Shown in pieces: positions 43,488-54,997 of a stretch of DNA of 64,000 nt. A program made the position numbers and the translations under genes. This DNA comes from Saccopteryx bilineata (taxonomy: Eukaryota > Chordata > Mammalia > Chiroptera > Emballonuridae). The notes beneath the pieces are model-generated. The model saw nothing but the letters and a program-made list of their open reading frames with translations, had not been told where the DNA came from and made no database searches. Every line of letters begins with the position of its first letter. Positions within the stretch are counted from its first letter, which is position 1. The stretch spans positions 227,992,779 to 228,056,778 of the forward strand of contig NC_089494.1 of the NCBI RefSeq assembly GCF_036850765.1. Reading direction: 5' to 3'.

Positions 43488-44604
43488 GTGGCCCAAAAGA
43501 GCTGTTTTTTCCTCCTGGTTTTCATGCATGTTATACATATGAGGATCTCTGTAATTTGTCACTTTGGGATCCACACCTTTTACATGTTTGGATGCCAGTG
43601 GTCTTTCCCACTTACATGGCTACAGGTGGAGGACATTGGGTAGATGATTAGCCTCCCTTTATAGAAATCAGGGTTTTTAAGCAACTCTCTCCAGAGCTAC
43701 TGACCAGCCCATGTGGAACTGTGAACTTGCTGCGGGTTTGTCTTCCTCTCTCCTAGTGGGGATGTTGTCCCTGGGAGAGGTGGGATTAAAGTCTCACAGG
43801 CCCAGAGAACCACAGTCTCTCTCCAGATGGGCCTCCCTGGGCTTTGGGACCATGGCCAGAATCACAGTGCTGACCACTCAGTCTCATTTCCTGTGGAAAT
43901 GACCAGATGTCCAGTTCTCCAACTTATGTTTGTGTGTGGTCTTCTTAGGTTTTTTTTTTATCTTTCTGGCAAATATATTCAGAAATATAGTTTGAAGAAT
44001 GAAATAATAATTTATGGTCACATATTCATACTGGAGCATATAAAATCCTGAGTAAATGACTGGTGTCATGGACGGCAGCCCCTCTAAAGGAGGGGCGTGT
44101 TGGGTCAGTGCACACCTGCTTGAACTTAACAAGATAGTGTCTTCATCCCACTGGACCTCAGACCCCTGGATAGCCCTGGAATGAAGACTGTGAGGTCTTG
44201 AGCCCAGATGTCTACTGAGCATTGTCTCTGGACTGAATAAAGGCCCTGTCTCCCACATCTCCTGCCCTACTATTCAAGATGGACCTCTATCTTGCTGAGG
44301 CCAATAAAATACATTTAAAGCACGACTGAATTTAGATAAGGCTTCTTGGTTTCATATGGTTTTTTTTTTTTCAGTGAAGGATTTAAAAATACATAATTGT
44401 TATCATGTTTGAGGGGGAGTCTCACATTTTTTTTGAGGTACATAAAGGCAATTGCTCTCACCAAAAAGTACAAGGGATCATTGATCTAGAAGCCAGATTC
44501 AAATGATAAACCTTCCTTCCCACCATCTATGATGATTAATGGGTCTGATTAACTTTCATCCTGTAGATGAGGGCACCAACCCATCTTGAGGTTTAATGAC
44601 AAAC
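43488..44604. other. Unassigned interval, no gene
   Basis: The block at 44065-44330 contains AATAAAGG and AATAAAAT signals and could be an old LTR. I cannot define ends. The 124-codon minus frame at 43884-44258 has no domain. Confidence 0.35.
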
Positions 44605-44734
44605 AATAGGCACCACTCACCGAATGCTTACCAGGTATCAGGCCCTGTGCTTTACGTAAATGATCCTATTTCATCTTCACAACAATGCTCAAGACTCAGG
44701 GAGAACTGATATTTCAGTTTGAGTCCAAAGACAG
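44605..44734 (-). repeat. MIR SINE, reversed
   Basis: GAATGCTTACCAGGTATCAG and GCCCTGTGCTTTACGTAAAT are followed by CATCTTCACAACAATGCTCA. Confidence 0.7.
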
Positions 44735-45003
44735 GAGAAAAGTCAATGTCCTGGTTTGACAGCAGGCAGGCAGGGAGAATTGTCCCTTACTAGGGTGAGG
44801 GTCAGCTTTTCTGTTCTAGTCAGGCCTTCAACTGATTAAATGAAGTCCACCTGCATTAGGAAGGGCAATCTGATTTACTCAATCTACTGATTCAGATGGA
44901 AATTTCATCAAAACCACCTTCACAGACACACTCAGCATGTTTGATCACACAGCTGGGCGCTCTGTGGGCCTGTTGAATTGACACATAAAATCAACCATCA
45001 CAC
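44735..45003. repeat. Ancient MaLR-like LTR fragment
   Basis: GTCAGGCCTTCAACTGATTA leads into the AATCTGATTTACTCAATCTACTG region and CACCTTCACAGACACACTCA. It ends TTGACACATAAAATCAACCA, a common end of mammalian MaLR LTRs. Subfamily unknown. Confidence 0.5.
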
Positions 45004-45008
45004 CTTCA

Positions 45009-45010
<2 letters not shown>

Positions 45011-45054
<44 letters not shown>
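45011..45054. repeat. (CCAG)n microsatellite, 11 units
   Basis: Eleven uninterrupted CCAG units directly after the LTR-like fragment. Being pure, it is probably length-polymorphic. Confidence 0.97.
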
Positions 45055-45055
<1 letters not shown>

Positions 45056-46539
45056 ATATTTGTGTTCAATACTATCTACAAAGTACTGCTACTCCATGGC
45101 ACTTGCTTGTGATCGTCTGGATCCTCTGAGAGGCAGACACCAGGACAGAGTTAAACATGCCAAGATTTTATGAGGGGAAATGTCTGTGTTAGAGAACATG
45201 GGGCGGGAGCCTGCAGGAGGCTGATGAGCCCCCTGACTGTAATGCACAACTGACCCCCAGGGCAGGGGACACAGAAGCAGGCTAATGGATGCTTCCTAGA
45301 CTGCGGTGCAGTCTAAGAAGGGTTTGGTAAAGCCCCTGGGGAGTCTTTGAGCCACAGTCAGTTGTCAGGAAAGGCTTGCATTTTCCAGGACTGGTCCTGC
45401 CTTAGTATTCCACTGTGTCTAGTCATTGGCTGGAAGCCTCCTGTGGGAAGTGTGGCCTCCGTGCAAGCCTGGTCTTCGATTTCTGGGAGCAGCAGTAGCA
45501 GGGACCCTTCGTTGGTTATACTCTCTGTCGTTAGAGGTCTGCCAGGCGCAATCCTCATGGCCACACAGTTCACTCCTTGTGCTACACAGACCTTACTGTG
45601 GAGATAATCCTTACTGATGATGAATGAGATTGGAGCATAAATACTCTGCCTGTCTCACCTTTGATGGAATACCTCTACGTTCCTGCAGTTACCAGTGTGA
45701 CTAACCTGCTGCCCACAAGGGTATCTTTCTCACTCATGGACTCACACTGGCTGTATTCTCTCTCATGACTCATTTTCCTATTCCCCTACCTGGCTTCCCG
45801 GGATTTCCTCCCAAACTGACCACTGGCATGCTTCCTGTCTCAGAATGAGTTCCTTCCAGATGGTTCCTCTGGGAGGGACTCAGGCTATGATACCAAGGAA
45901 ACCTTTAATAAAGCAGTTTGGGAAATATTTACTTCTCTCTAAGGAAACACTTGGGGCTTTCATTTCACTATTCAGTGAGGATAGCTCTTTATACAAAGTA
46001 TCATACATATTATCCAATAGGTCATCTGAGAGGCTACTTCATTTATACAATTTCTTTTGGATCTCACCGTCCAGTTGCCAAAGCTCTGTAAAAGATTACT
46101 CCATGTATGTGATGAGGTCTCCATCTGTGAAAAGGAGGCAGTACTTAGTACAGTAATTCAGTCCTGATACAGATGTTTCAAAATGCGAAGAGATTTTACA
46201 TTAAGTAGCATAAATTTGAAGTCAACTTTGGATAGGTGAAGGGAAAGTATTGTTAATTATCTACATGCCTCTGAGCTTTAGCAATATTTATAATTTTTAG
46301 AAACACCCTTATAATTTGCAAGTATGTTACTCAGTTGAAATGAATTAAAGTTACAGATCATACGGTGTCAATGAGTCCCGGGCTGACTAATCCCTAGGAG
46401 AGCTGTGGACCATGGGAGCAGAGGAAAGAGTAGAGACTACAAGGGGAAGCGGGGATGAGGAGAGGAGAGTGGAGGATTCTCCCAGAATGCAAGAGGCTCT
46501 TTTGAACCTTTGGACTTGTAACGAAATCCTCCTTTTGAT
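45055..46539. other. Unassigned interval; possible ancient repeat at 45115-45620
   Basis: CTGAGAGGCAGACACCAGGA and CATGCCAAGATTTTATGAGG look like an old mammalian repeat, perhaps related to the segment at 57395-57560. No gene. The 103-codon frame at 45845-46156 has no domain. Confidence 0.35.
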
Positions 46540-46671
46540 CTTATATTAGTACTTAATAGGGCTGATCACCAGATATGCTGTTTTTGCCTTTTGAGCAGAT
46601 TGTAATTCTTGACCCCTTCCCATCACTTGGGGTTGGTTGGGGCCATGTGACTAGTTCAAGATTAAATTAAA

Positions 46672-46860
46672 CATTTTTTTTTTAATTTTAAAATTATAGT
46701 TGACATACAGTATTATATTAGTTTCAGGTCTACAACATAGTAATTAGACATGATATGCCTTATGAAGTGATCACTAGTCTAAGTCTTACCCATCTGAAAC
46801 CATACATAGTCATTACAACTTTATTGACTATATTCCCTAATTCCTGCATGAAGTCCCTCA
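46672..46860 (-). mobile_element. L1 3' end fragment, reversed
   Basis: The T-rich start, then AATTATAGTTGACATACAGT, the TATTAGTTTCAGGTCTACAA block and AAACCATACATAGTCATTAC, are the reverse of a well-known L1 3' UTR end. ATTAAAC flanks suggest the target site. Confidence 0.75.
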
Positions 46861-46873
46861 GGATTAAACTTCT

Positions 46874-46907
46874 TTTTTTTTTTTTTTAAATTTTAGAGAG
46901 GAAGAGG

Positions 46908-46944
<37 letters not shown>

Positions 46945-47068
46945 GGGAGGAGCAGGAAGCATCAACTCCCATATGTGCCTTGACCAGGCAAGCCAGGGTT
47001 TTGAACCGGCAACCTCAGTGTTTCCAGGTTGACGCTTTATCCACTGCGCCACCACAGGTCAGGCAGGA
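46874..47068 (-). mobile_element. Type D SINE, reversed
   Basis: The reversed head is CACTGCGCCACCACAGGTCA. A GA-rich segment lies at 46912-46945. An exact 13-bp duplication GGATTAAACTTCT lies at 46861-46873 and 47069-47081. It sits next to the L1 fragment inside the older LTR-like repeat. Confidence 0.92.
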
Positions 47069-47290
47069 GGATTAAACTTCTAACTGCGGATTTGAGACCC
47101 TCCAGAGCTCTGTTACCATTCTAGATAGTGGGTGCTCCATCACTCTGGCTTCCAAGATAACTCATGACAGACATAGAGTCTTGTAATGAACATGTCGTAT
47201 AAGCAAGAAACAGCCCTCTGCCATTTTTCTGCCATTGAAATTGGGGGTTTATTTGTTATTGCAAAGTAACACTGACTACTCTCACTAATG

Positions 47291-48639
47291 CACACTTTTT
47301 GGAGAGGGGGTCTAGCTGCTTTCCAGAAAGCCCTCTTGCCCAGAGGAGAGAGCCATTGTTCTTGCGCAAGAGCTCCCTCTCCTCGCCCCATTCCATGTCA
47401 TTTTCTGGGCGCACTTATGAAGACCGTATATTTCATTCTTCCTGTCTTTAAATGGCCATTCCAAGTCAGAATCTTGCAAACCAAGCTTCAAGCCACATCA
47501 AATTTTAATGACCAAGTTTCATAAAATATTTAATATTGTTCTGGAAAATCCGACCTCACCTAATACAGAATGACATTTACTCACATGGCTGCTGCACTAT
47601 TTAACAAAGAGAGAGAGAGAGAAAAAAAAAAACATCGAATCATGAAACATGGCTGAACAGTTTTATATAGTATCTAGTCTCTAATGGCAAATTCATTTTC
47701 ATTTAATAACAAGTTGTTGTGGAGTGTAATGAAAAATAGAGTGGCATGCAAAATAAGCTGGCCCCTGTTGTCATTGACATTGTGCCAGTTTCTTGGGTGC
47801 AGCATTACAATACGATCCGTCTTCATAAAGCCCTCCTTGGAAGGCGTTATTAAACAGCGGGAAGGAGTGGTGGATGACAGCTTCATTAGTCATGACTAGG
47901 TAATCCTGGCCAATTTCTCCTAGGAATTATTAACACATTCCTAAACACCTCTTGGTTGATGGCATCCAAAAAAGAAGAGGAGGAGATCAGTTTGTTGTAA
48001 GAGTTTGGACATTATCCAAGCCTGGCTACAAGTGGCCTAAAGAAGGTCATGGCGCAGTGCTCTTTCCCAGAGGTCTCTGGGGTGCTTCTGGGAAATGGGA
48101 CCTTCCAAGCCAGTATGGACAAGACCTCAAAACTCTTGCCCATTGCTGAATACCTAATGCAGAGAAAAAATCAGAATGATATCAGCCTGGTAGACAAATT
48201 TAGGCTGTTTTTTCCAGTAAATGGATGGATTAGCCCCCAGGTCGTGCTTTTTTTCTGGTTGGAAAATAGGTTCTAGCTCCAGCAGGGCATCTGTGGGAGA
48301 CCCTAAATGTATAGTGAACACCACAGTCTGATAGGTGGTTGTGAATCCTGGCAAACAGAAACCCAAAATTCGCCCAAGATTATCTAATCCCCCACAATTC
48401 GGTCACTTAGCCTGGAGGCTTGAAGGACAAGGTGGCTGGTGCCAGTCAAGATTTCCCATGTTTCTGTGACCTTTCCTGGCGATGCTGGGGTTTTTTTTTT
48501 TTGTTGTTGTTGTTGTTTTTCAGTTTCTTGGTAAGTCAGCTGGGTGGGCTTTTGAGGGGACTTGCAGGGAAATGATTTATTCTGTAGGTCAACAGAGTTT
48601 TAACTGTGTTTTTAAAGCTTAACTGTCTAGCACAAGGGC
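47291..48639. other. Repeat-free interval with a candidate conserved element
   Basis: No transposon sequence. Positions 47530-47935 have even base content, many homeobox-type AT motifs, and open frames on both strands over the same 200 bp. The rest, up to 48639, holds short frames only and a TTG microsatellite near 48501-48518. Confidence 0.45.
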
Positions 48640-48835
48640 TGAAGAATTAGAGTGAGACTTAAGCTCAAAGCTTTGCTCAACCACTGACTAGCTGTGGGAC
48701 CTTGAGTTAATTAACCCTGTTCAGCCTTAGTTTCCTCATCTGCAAAACAGAAACAATTATATCTATCTTATAGAGTTTTATGAAGATTAATTGATATAAA
48801 TAGGTAAATTATTTGGCAGAGTGCCTTATAAATAT
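48640..48835 (+). repeat. MIR SINE
   Basis: ACCACTGACTAGCTGTGGGA and CCTTGAGTTAATTAACCCTG are followed by TTAGTTTCCTCATCTGCAAA and the tail GGCAGAGTGCCTTATAAAT. Confidence 0.85.
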
Positions 48836-48918
48836 TTTTTCTATTATATGTGTTTATGTAAGCTATGTCCTACTTAAAAAAAACAACAATAATCAGATTT
48901 ATAAAAAAAAGAAAAACT

Positions 48919-49322
48919 GGCCCTGGCCGGTTGGCTCAGCGGTAGAGCGTCAGCCTGGTGTGTGGGGGACCTGGGTTCGATTCCCAGCCAGGGCACATAG
49001 GAGAAGCGCCCATTTGCTTCTCCACCCCCTCCCCTCCTTCCTCTCTGTTTCTCTCTTCCCCTCCCGCAGCCAAGGCTCCATTGGAGCAAAGATGGCCCGG
49101 GCTCTGGGGATGGCTCCTTGGCCGCTGCCCCAGGCGCTAGAGTGGCTCTGGTCGCGGTAGAGCGACGCCCCGGAGGGGCAGAGCATTGCCCCCTGGTGGG
49201 CAGAGCTCCCCCCCTGGTGGGCGTGCCGGGTGGATCCCAGTAGGGCGCATGCGGGAGTCTAACTGTCTCTCCCCATTTCCAGCTTCGGAAAAATACAAAA
49301 AAAAAAAAAAAAAAAAAAAAAA
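48919..49322 (+). mobile_element. Type B SINE, young, intact pol III boxes
   Basis: The head GGCCCTGGCCGGTTGGCTCA has A box TGGCTCAGCGG (48932-48942) and B box GGTTCGATTCC (48974-48984), both consensus. A CTCF-core-like 12-mer lies at 49188-49199, with an 11-of-12 relative at 49209-49220. The A tail exceeds 25 bases. The long pure tail suggests recent insertion. Target duplication not resolved because of A-rich flanks. Confidence 0.92.
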
Positions 49323-49429
49323 TCAGTATGAGTTGTTTATGTTAAATCCTGCCTACCACCCCCAATTAAATTGTAAGCTCTTGTTTTCATTTACTTTTAA
49401 AAGAAGAGCAGTGATGGCCAAAAAATAAT

Positions 49430-49615
49430 GACTAACATTTGTAAGTCACCAGAGCTTTGTTTAATTTTTACATCAACGATATTGTTTTCCACAGTTTCCA
49501 GCTGAGGGAACCGAGGTACAGAGAAGAAGCTGCCGAAGGTCACCCAGGCAGTGAATTCTGGAGCTGGGATTGGAAACTAGAGAGTCTGCCTGCAGACTCT
49601 GTGTCCTCGCCCTCT
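49430..49615 (-). repeat. MIR SINE, reversed
   Basis: TTTCCAGCTGAGGGAACCGA, then GGTACAGAGAAGAAGCTGCC and GAAGGTCACCCAGGCAGTGA, and GGGATTGGAAACTAGAGAGT. Reversed MIR order. Confidence 0.8.
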
Positions 49616-50178
49616 GCCTGTAAATCTTTGCTGGACTGGACTGAATCTGGTAGAGAACGCCTATTTAAACAGCAAACTCCCTGAGGGCATTTAAATGCTT
49701 ACAAATTGCTGCACTCCGATGTCTTTTCCTGTAGCCATGCCCGAGTTCTGGACCCCTTGGCAAGTCTCCCTGCATCCACTCCTGCTCTCCCGATCGCCCG
49801 AGCCTCAGCCTTTCCGCCACCCACCCAGAAAATCTGAATCATTCATTAATGGCTCCCTGGAAGACGGGCGAGAGCGACCGCTGAAGAGGATGCCAGAGGG
49901 AGAGACAGGCAGAGGGAACAGCAAGCCGACAAGGGGAAGAGCAGGAGAGAGCAAAGGACAAGACAGGAAAGAACTAAAGAGTGGTTACAATCTCAAGGTG
50001 ATTTTATGTTTAAATGATCCATATAATAAAGTCGGACTCTTTATTATCTGAATGTTTTCTTTTTAATTCCCTGCTGCCTCTGGCTAATGGGAAACAGTGA
50101 TGCATTGTGCACTCCAGCCAGCATGTGGAAGACTCGTGGTTTTAGTGATTCCTGACGACTGAATATGGAGTAATGGGA
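49616..50178. other. Repeat-free interval, no gene proven
   Basis: Positions 49960-50160 (TAAATGATCCATATAATAAA and flanks) have no repeat signature and could be conserved noncoding DNA. The 118-codon frame at 49695-50051 has no domain. Confidence 0.4.
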
Positions 50179-50188
50179 ATTGTAAAAC

Positions 50189-50331
50189 CATTCTAAATGT
50201 CTATTTTATTGACTTTAGAAAGAGAGACAGGAACATCTATCTGTTCCTGTATGTGCCCAGACTGGGGATCGAACTGGCGACCTCTACGCTTCAGGGCGAT
50301 GCTACCAACTGAGCTATGCAGCCAGGGCGAT
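50189..50331 (-). mobile_element. Type C (short VES-like) SINE, reversed
   Basis: The body reads TTTATTGACTTTAGAAAGAG, GGGGATCGAACTGGCGACCT and AACTGAGCTATGCAGCCAGG. A 10-bp duplication AATTGTAAAA lies at 50179-50188 and 50332-50341. Confidence 0.85.
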
Positions 50332-50499
50332 AATTGTAAAATTTTAAAAATATATATATTTTTATATTTTCTTTGAAATCAAGTTGTGAGTATCCTTTCT
50401 TTGGTTTGATAGGATATGGAAGCTATTTCAATTATTTATTTTTTTGTAAAAAATGATAAAAATTTTAATTCCAACTGGATTGTAGTACTCATTATGATC

Positions 50500-50615
50500 C
50501 ATTTGGAGAATGTTTAAGTCCTTACTACATGTCTGGCACTGTGCCAAGCCCTGGCATGCGAGAATAACACAGATCTCCTGTGCTTTGGGGGAGCGCCTAG
50601 TCCAGCGAGGGCCCT
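50500..50615 (-). repeat. L2 3' end fragment, reversed
   Basis: TTACTACATGTCTGGCACTG and TGCCAAGCCCTGGCATGCGA are followed by GGAGCGCCTAGTCCAGCGAG. Confidence 0.6.
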
Positions 50616-51040
50616 CCGACCAGGGGGCGTCGGCATCCCGGAGCTGGGAGAAGTCTGCCTGCCCAGACTCCCTCCTGCACAGCTGACTCAGCAGGGGATC
50701 CTGACACATCCCAGCTTTCAAGACACTGTGGTTGAGGGCAGATACTGCTTGCAGCAATCACAGCTTTAGGGACAGTTATCCAAGACTCTGAAGGCTCGGG
50801 AGACAGACACCTCTGCTACCCTCCGTCTGCACGGGGCTCCTCGAAGTCCAGGCAGCCTCCACCCAGGGGCAGGCATGGGTGGGCAGACTGGCTTATACCA
50901 TGGCCGGTGAAGAACACAGTAGTCTTGGTAAAAGCTCTGGAGGCTCAGAAATTAACCTGGGAACATAGGGAAACATCTCAATTTTAGAATCGTTTAAATT
51001 AAAAAAAATCTGACTGGAAAAAAGAATGTTTGCATGTATG

Positions 51041-51042
<2 letters not shown>

Positions 51043-51076
<34 letters not shown>
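51043..51076. repeat. (GT)17 microsatellite
   Basis: A pure dinucleotide run of 34 bp, 186 bp from a second and longer GT run. Confidence 0.97.
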
Positions 51077-51078
<2 letters not shown>

Positions 51079-51260
51079 GTCTCTCTTGCTTCTTGATCTG
51101 CACAAAGATGAGAGAAACGTCTTCTTATATCAAACTTCTACATCTCTGAAAGTGTCAAATATAATAAGTTTATAAATGATCTGATAATACAGAATACATT
51201 CCTGTGCTTCTAAACCAGTAAAGTGCCAATCTAAAAAAAAAGAACAAGATTATGCAGTAG

Positions 51261-51262
<2 letters not shown>

Positions 51263-51308
<46 letters not shown>
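51263..51308. repeat. (GT)23 microsatellite
   Basis: A pure 46-bp run. Both GT tracts are preceded by GAG or AGAG and can adopt left-handed DNA. Confidence 0.97.
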
Positions 51309-51309
<1 letters not shown>

Positions 51310-51756
51310 GGGGAACTGGAACAATTTCAATAGATAGTGAGTAGTTTATAAAGAAGCTAGCTGGTAATCCTTTACATTGTATTTGAACTTACTATTTCAA
51401 CAAGCCATTTTGAGCACAGGCTGGGAGCACTTCATTTATTTCAGGGGCATACATATTGTTTTCCTGTGCAGGATGCAAGCTCCTCAAGGGAAGGCAGAGA
51501 TGATGTTGTCTTCTTATCTCTCCCCCCAAAGGGGGGCAAGGCATGTGGTGATGGGTAGGGGGAAGAGGTTGGGGTTTTGGAAAAAAGAATCTAGCTCCTC
51601 AGGTTAAAACAGTGGGATTTTCAGGCTGATAAAGATGTAGTCTTGTGAAACTGGCTAGTTATCTGGACATGGAGCTATAGATATATAATAACTAAAGAAT
51701 TATGTGAGCATCACAAAGGGAAAGCAAGAATTATTCAGTAAGCAGTTTTGCATTTT

Positions 51757-51927
51757 TTAAATTTAATGATGGGATAGAGAGAGAGAGAGAGAGAAACATC
51801 AATCTGTTGTTCCAGTCATTTTTACATTCGTTGATTGATTCCTGTATGTGCCCTGACCAGGGATCAAACCCACAACTTTGGTGTATCGGGATAATACTCT
51901 AACCAACTGAGCTACCAGTTCAGGGCT
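51757..51927 (-). mobile_element. Type C (short VES-like) SINE, reversed
   Basis: TTTAATGATGGGATAGAGAG opens the reversed tail. CCTGACCAGGGATCAAACCC and AACCAACTGAGCTACCAGTT give the tRNA-like head. Old copy with no clear duplication. Confidence 0.75.
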
Positions 51928-53059
51928 CAATAGATTTTGTACACAAAAGTTAAATTCAGGGAAAAAGCACTTTAGATTCGCACTTTAAACCATATCCTGA
52001 AATAAATTTAATCTGGGACTTTCTAGTTGTTCTGGAACTGTCTCTCTTTCCATGTGCCTATGTTAGTATCCACTAAAGCGCACACTGAACTAGCTGCTCA
52101 GCAGTGTGGCTGACCTGGGACTAACCCAGCTGAATTCTAGAGCAGATGCAGTAGTTGGGTAAAAGACATAATGCAAATTTACTAGACATCAACTTATGGG
52201 AAACTAAAAGAGGGTAATTGCATTTATGATCTGGAAGGAAAAGGGGAAATTTGGAAACCCAAATCTTCTCCATTACTCTAGCCTCTGAGAGATCACCTGG
52301 CATGCAGTAGATGCTGAACAAATGTGTGTGGTCTAAATGGCATCTGTGTCCGAGGGCTTTATTGAGTGCTCAGTGCTGGTGGCGTGGCTATTGTCTGAAC
52401 CCAGAGCGCCTTAAAGCATGAAGAGTCTTGCACTCAAGGCCCTCCTGGGAGCATTTCTCTGATATTCCAGAGTAGAGTCCTGGATCAAGAAGAGCAAAAC
52501 TGAGAACTTAATGCAGTGTGTTAAAGACTCAGCCAAAAGACCATGGCCAAGATCAACTTCCAGGCTTCCAAATGGCTGGCTGGCTGGCCACGCCTCTGGC
52601 AAGAAACATTGCCCTTTCCCCAGGGTTGTCATGGCACAGCAGATGTTGAAAAGAAAGGAAAAGAGTTGGGCATGGACCTTCCTTCCTCACACTGGATGAG
52701 CAGGTATTCACCAGGCTTTGCTTCCTGAGTCTACCCAGGAAACCACCTCTGGCCAGTTCCCCTGCCCTTCCTTCCCCTTTGCCTGGAGTGTAAGCCCAGT
52801 GTCCTTGCATCCATGTGTTGGAACAACTAGGTGATGGACACATGTGTGCCAAATGCCTGCAGCTTGGTAGATCCCAGCTTGGGAGTGATTATTTGCTGGT
52901 TGAGATGGGGAGAGGGGGCTGGGAAGAAAGCTCAATTCTCATTCTTTAGTGATATGTAAATGTATTGCCATTGGCTCTTACAAGGTAGCTCTATGCCAGT
53001 GATGGAAAAATGTTTTCCTTGGCAGGAGAACCCATTTTGCGTCCACATATATGCATGTC
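51928..53059. other. Unassigned interval, no gene
   Basis: A short L2-like tail (CACCTGGCATGCAGTAGATG) may be present at 52285-52330. Several overlapping frames at 52411-52935 show no domain. Confidence 0.35.
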
Positions 53060-53300
53060 TGCTTCTTGGCAGACTGCAGACACTTGTGGCTCAGCTCTCT
53101 CCCACTCCTCTGTCTACTGAATCCTACTAATGGCCCAAGGACTAGCTCAGTGCCTGCCTCCTATATGAAGTTTGCCTTGACAACTCCAGTCCACACTGAT
53201 TTATCCATGATCTCAGCTCTTATTGCAATTATCATCTTCACCACCGTCAGGGAAGATTCACTGCAAAGCAAAAGAAGGTTAAACTTTAGGACTTGTTCAT
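53060..53300 (+). repeat. Possible L2 3' UTR fragment
   Basis: GAAGTTTGCCTTGACAACTC and CAGTCCACACTGATTTATCC resemble the GAAGCCTTCCCTGACC part of L2. Weak. Confidence 0.4.
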
Positions 53301-54003
53301 TGTAAGGGTGAAGTCCAATAGTGTTCTTCTTTTATGGGTTCACGTGGTCATATGCTTTTGGTAAAATTGCAAAAGTAAGATATTTTCATTGCAATAAGCT
53401 GAACATATGTTCTCTTCCTACTCAACTTCCCCGGCATCACTTTTCTCTTGAGGAGCTTTGTGGCCATGGAGAGGCCCTGAGCACCTTGGAGACTCCAACT
53501 GGGAATAAGTTGAGTTGGAGGTTTATTTTTTGGGGTGCAATGGATCTATTCATGTGATTCATGCTCCCTTCCATGCTAGCTGCTCTAGGTGGGGAATGGC
53601 ACCAAGGAATAGTCCTAGTGTCCCGGGTACACACTCAACCTGGCATCCTGCTTCCTATTGCAATACACATGTGCCCAGCTATGGCTGACCCTGGATCGTG
53701 TGGGCGGAGAAGTCAAAATGTACAGAAACAAAAGTTAGCCTGTGGAATGTTCTTTTAGCCACCAGATGTATAAAATTAGAAGTGGAATATTTGGTTTTCA
53801 TTGATGTCTTGTCAAGACAGATATTACCTTCAGGAAAATACTGCATAATGCAGTATACCCAATTATAGGGCACAGTACTACCATTTCTTAAAATGAGAAT
53901 CAGTGCAAAATAGAATTGACCAGAGTTCTTGTGTTCATAAGGCACAAAACTATAGGAATGCTATAATGGCAAAGCAGCATTTTTATGCATGCCAAATTGC
54001 ATT
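53301..54003. other. Unassigned interval, no gene
   Basis: Nothing that I can support. A direct repeat of CATTTTTATGC lies at about 53979-54010, next to the following SINE. Confidence 0.35.
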
Positions 54004-54014
54004 TTTATGCCTTT

Positions 54015-54223
54015 TCTTTTTTAAAGAATTAATTTTCTTTTTTTCAAAGAGTTTTTATTTATTCATTTTAGTGAGGAGAGAGAGAGAGAGAGAGAGAGAA
54101 GGGGAGAGGAGCAGGAAGCATTAACTCTCATATGTGCCTTGACCAGGCAAGCCCGGGGCCCTGAACCAGGGACCTCAGCGTTCCAGGTCGACATTCCACC
54201 TACTGCACCACCACAGGTCAGGC
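54015..54223 (-). mobile_element. Type D SINE, reversed
   Basis: The reversed head is TACTGCACCACCACAGGTCA. A GA run lies at 54076-54099, with TTTATTTATTCATTTTAGTG before it. TTTTATGC motifs on both sides suggest the target duplication but are part of a local repeat. Confidence 0.85.
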
Positions 54224-54997
54224 TTTTATGCTTTTATATGTTGGACCAGTCTTAGCATATCTGAAGATATCTTGCCCTGCAATTCCAGAAAAAGAAAGAT
54301 ATTCAAAAACACAAAAGTCACAGTAGAGCATCCTAACTGGTCTTGTGACAAAACTCCCATGCATATTCATCCACAAGTTATTGTGCATTGTTTAAGGGTG
54401 ATTTGATTAAACAATTGTGTAGCTCAATCTAATATAATGGCAGTTTAAAATGCATTTGAACGCCTTTTTCTTTTTTCTATGAAAATGATATTACAGAATT
54501 GTCATATGAAGAGATAATCATACAAAAGGTATGCAACAAAAAAATAAGAAAAAGAATATTGAAAAGGTAGAGTATGCAATTTTTCATGGTTTTGTTATGT
54601 TTATGGTATTCGTCACTTTTAAAAAAATCTGTAATTTTTTGTGATTTCTTTTTTCCAATCTAAATACCTATTTGTTTTCATACCTAATTTTGTATTCCAG
54701 TTTTGAATTCTTTTTCTTAAAGAGTCCCCCTCCATTATAAACTTCAAGACTCACACAACCTTAATCTGTCCTTGACCACAGTTAAAGGATTTCTTATACT
54801 CTTTTGTACTGTTCTTATAAAAATTATTGAATTCAAAAGTAACCATAATAGTTTGTGTATGAGGAAATAATTTTGAATACAGAGTTTCATGTAGAAAGTA
54901 AATAATGTGGTTCCCCAATACTCCTTGCTGCCTGGAGCAAACCACTGTTAATCTGATGTCATTCTTAGCATTTTTCTTGAGCCAGTTAGTTCATGGT
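54224..54997. other. AT-rich unassigned sequence
   Basis: No feature that I can support. Confidence 0.4.

Larger units (their letters stand above)
46540..47290 (+). repeat. Ancient LTR-like repeat holding nested L1 and SINE
   Basis: The left part contains GATCACCAGATATGCTG and TTGGTTGGGGCCATGTGACT. After the insertions the right part continues TGAGACCCTCCAGAGCTCTG, CTAGATAGTGGGTGCTCCAT, the TAAGCAAGAAACAGCC region and TTGGGGGTTTATTTGTTATT. This fits one old LTR-type repeat interrupted twice. Confidence 0.5.

Noticed and set aside
47674..47899. Small protein genes on both strands
   Set aside because: The frames mirror each other over the same DNA and have no domain. A conserved noncoding element explains them better.
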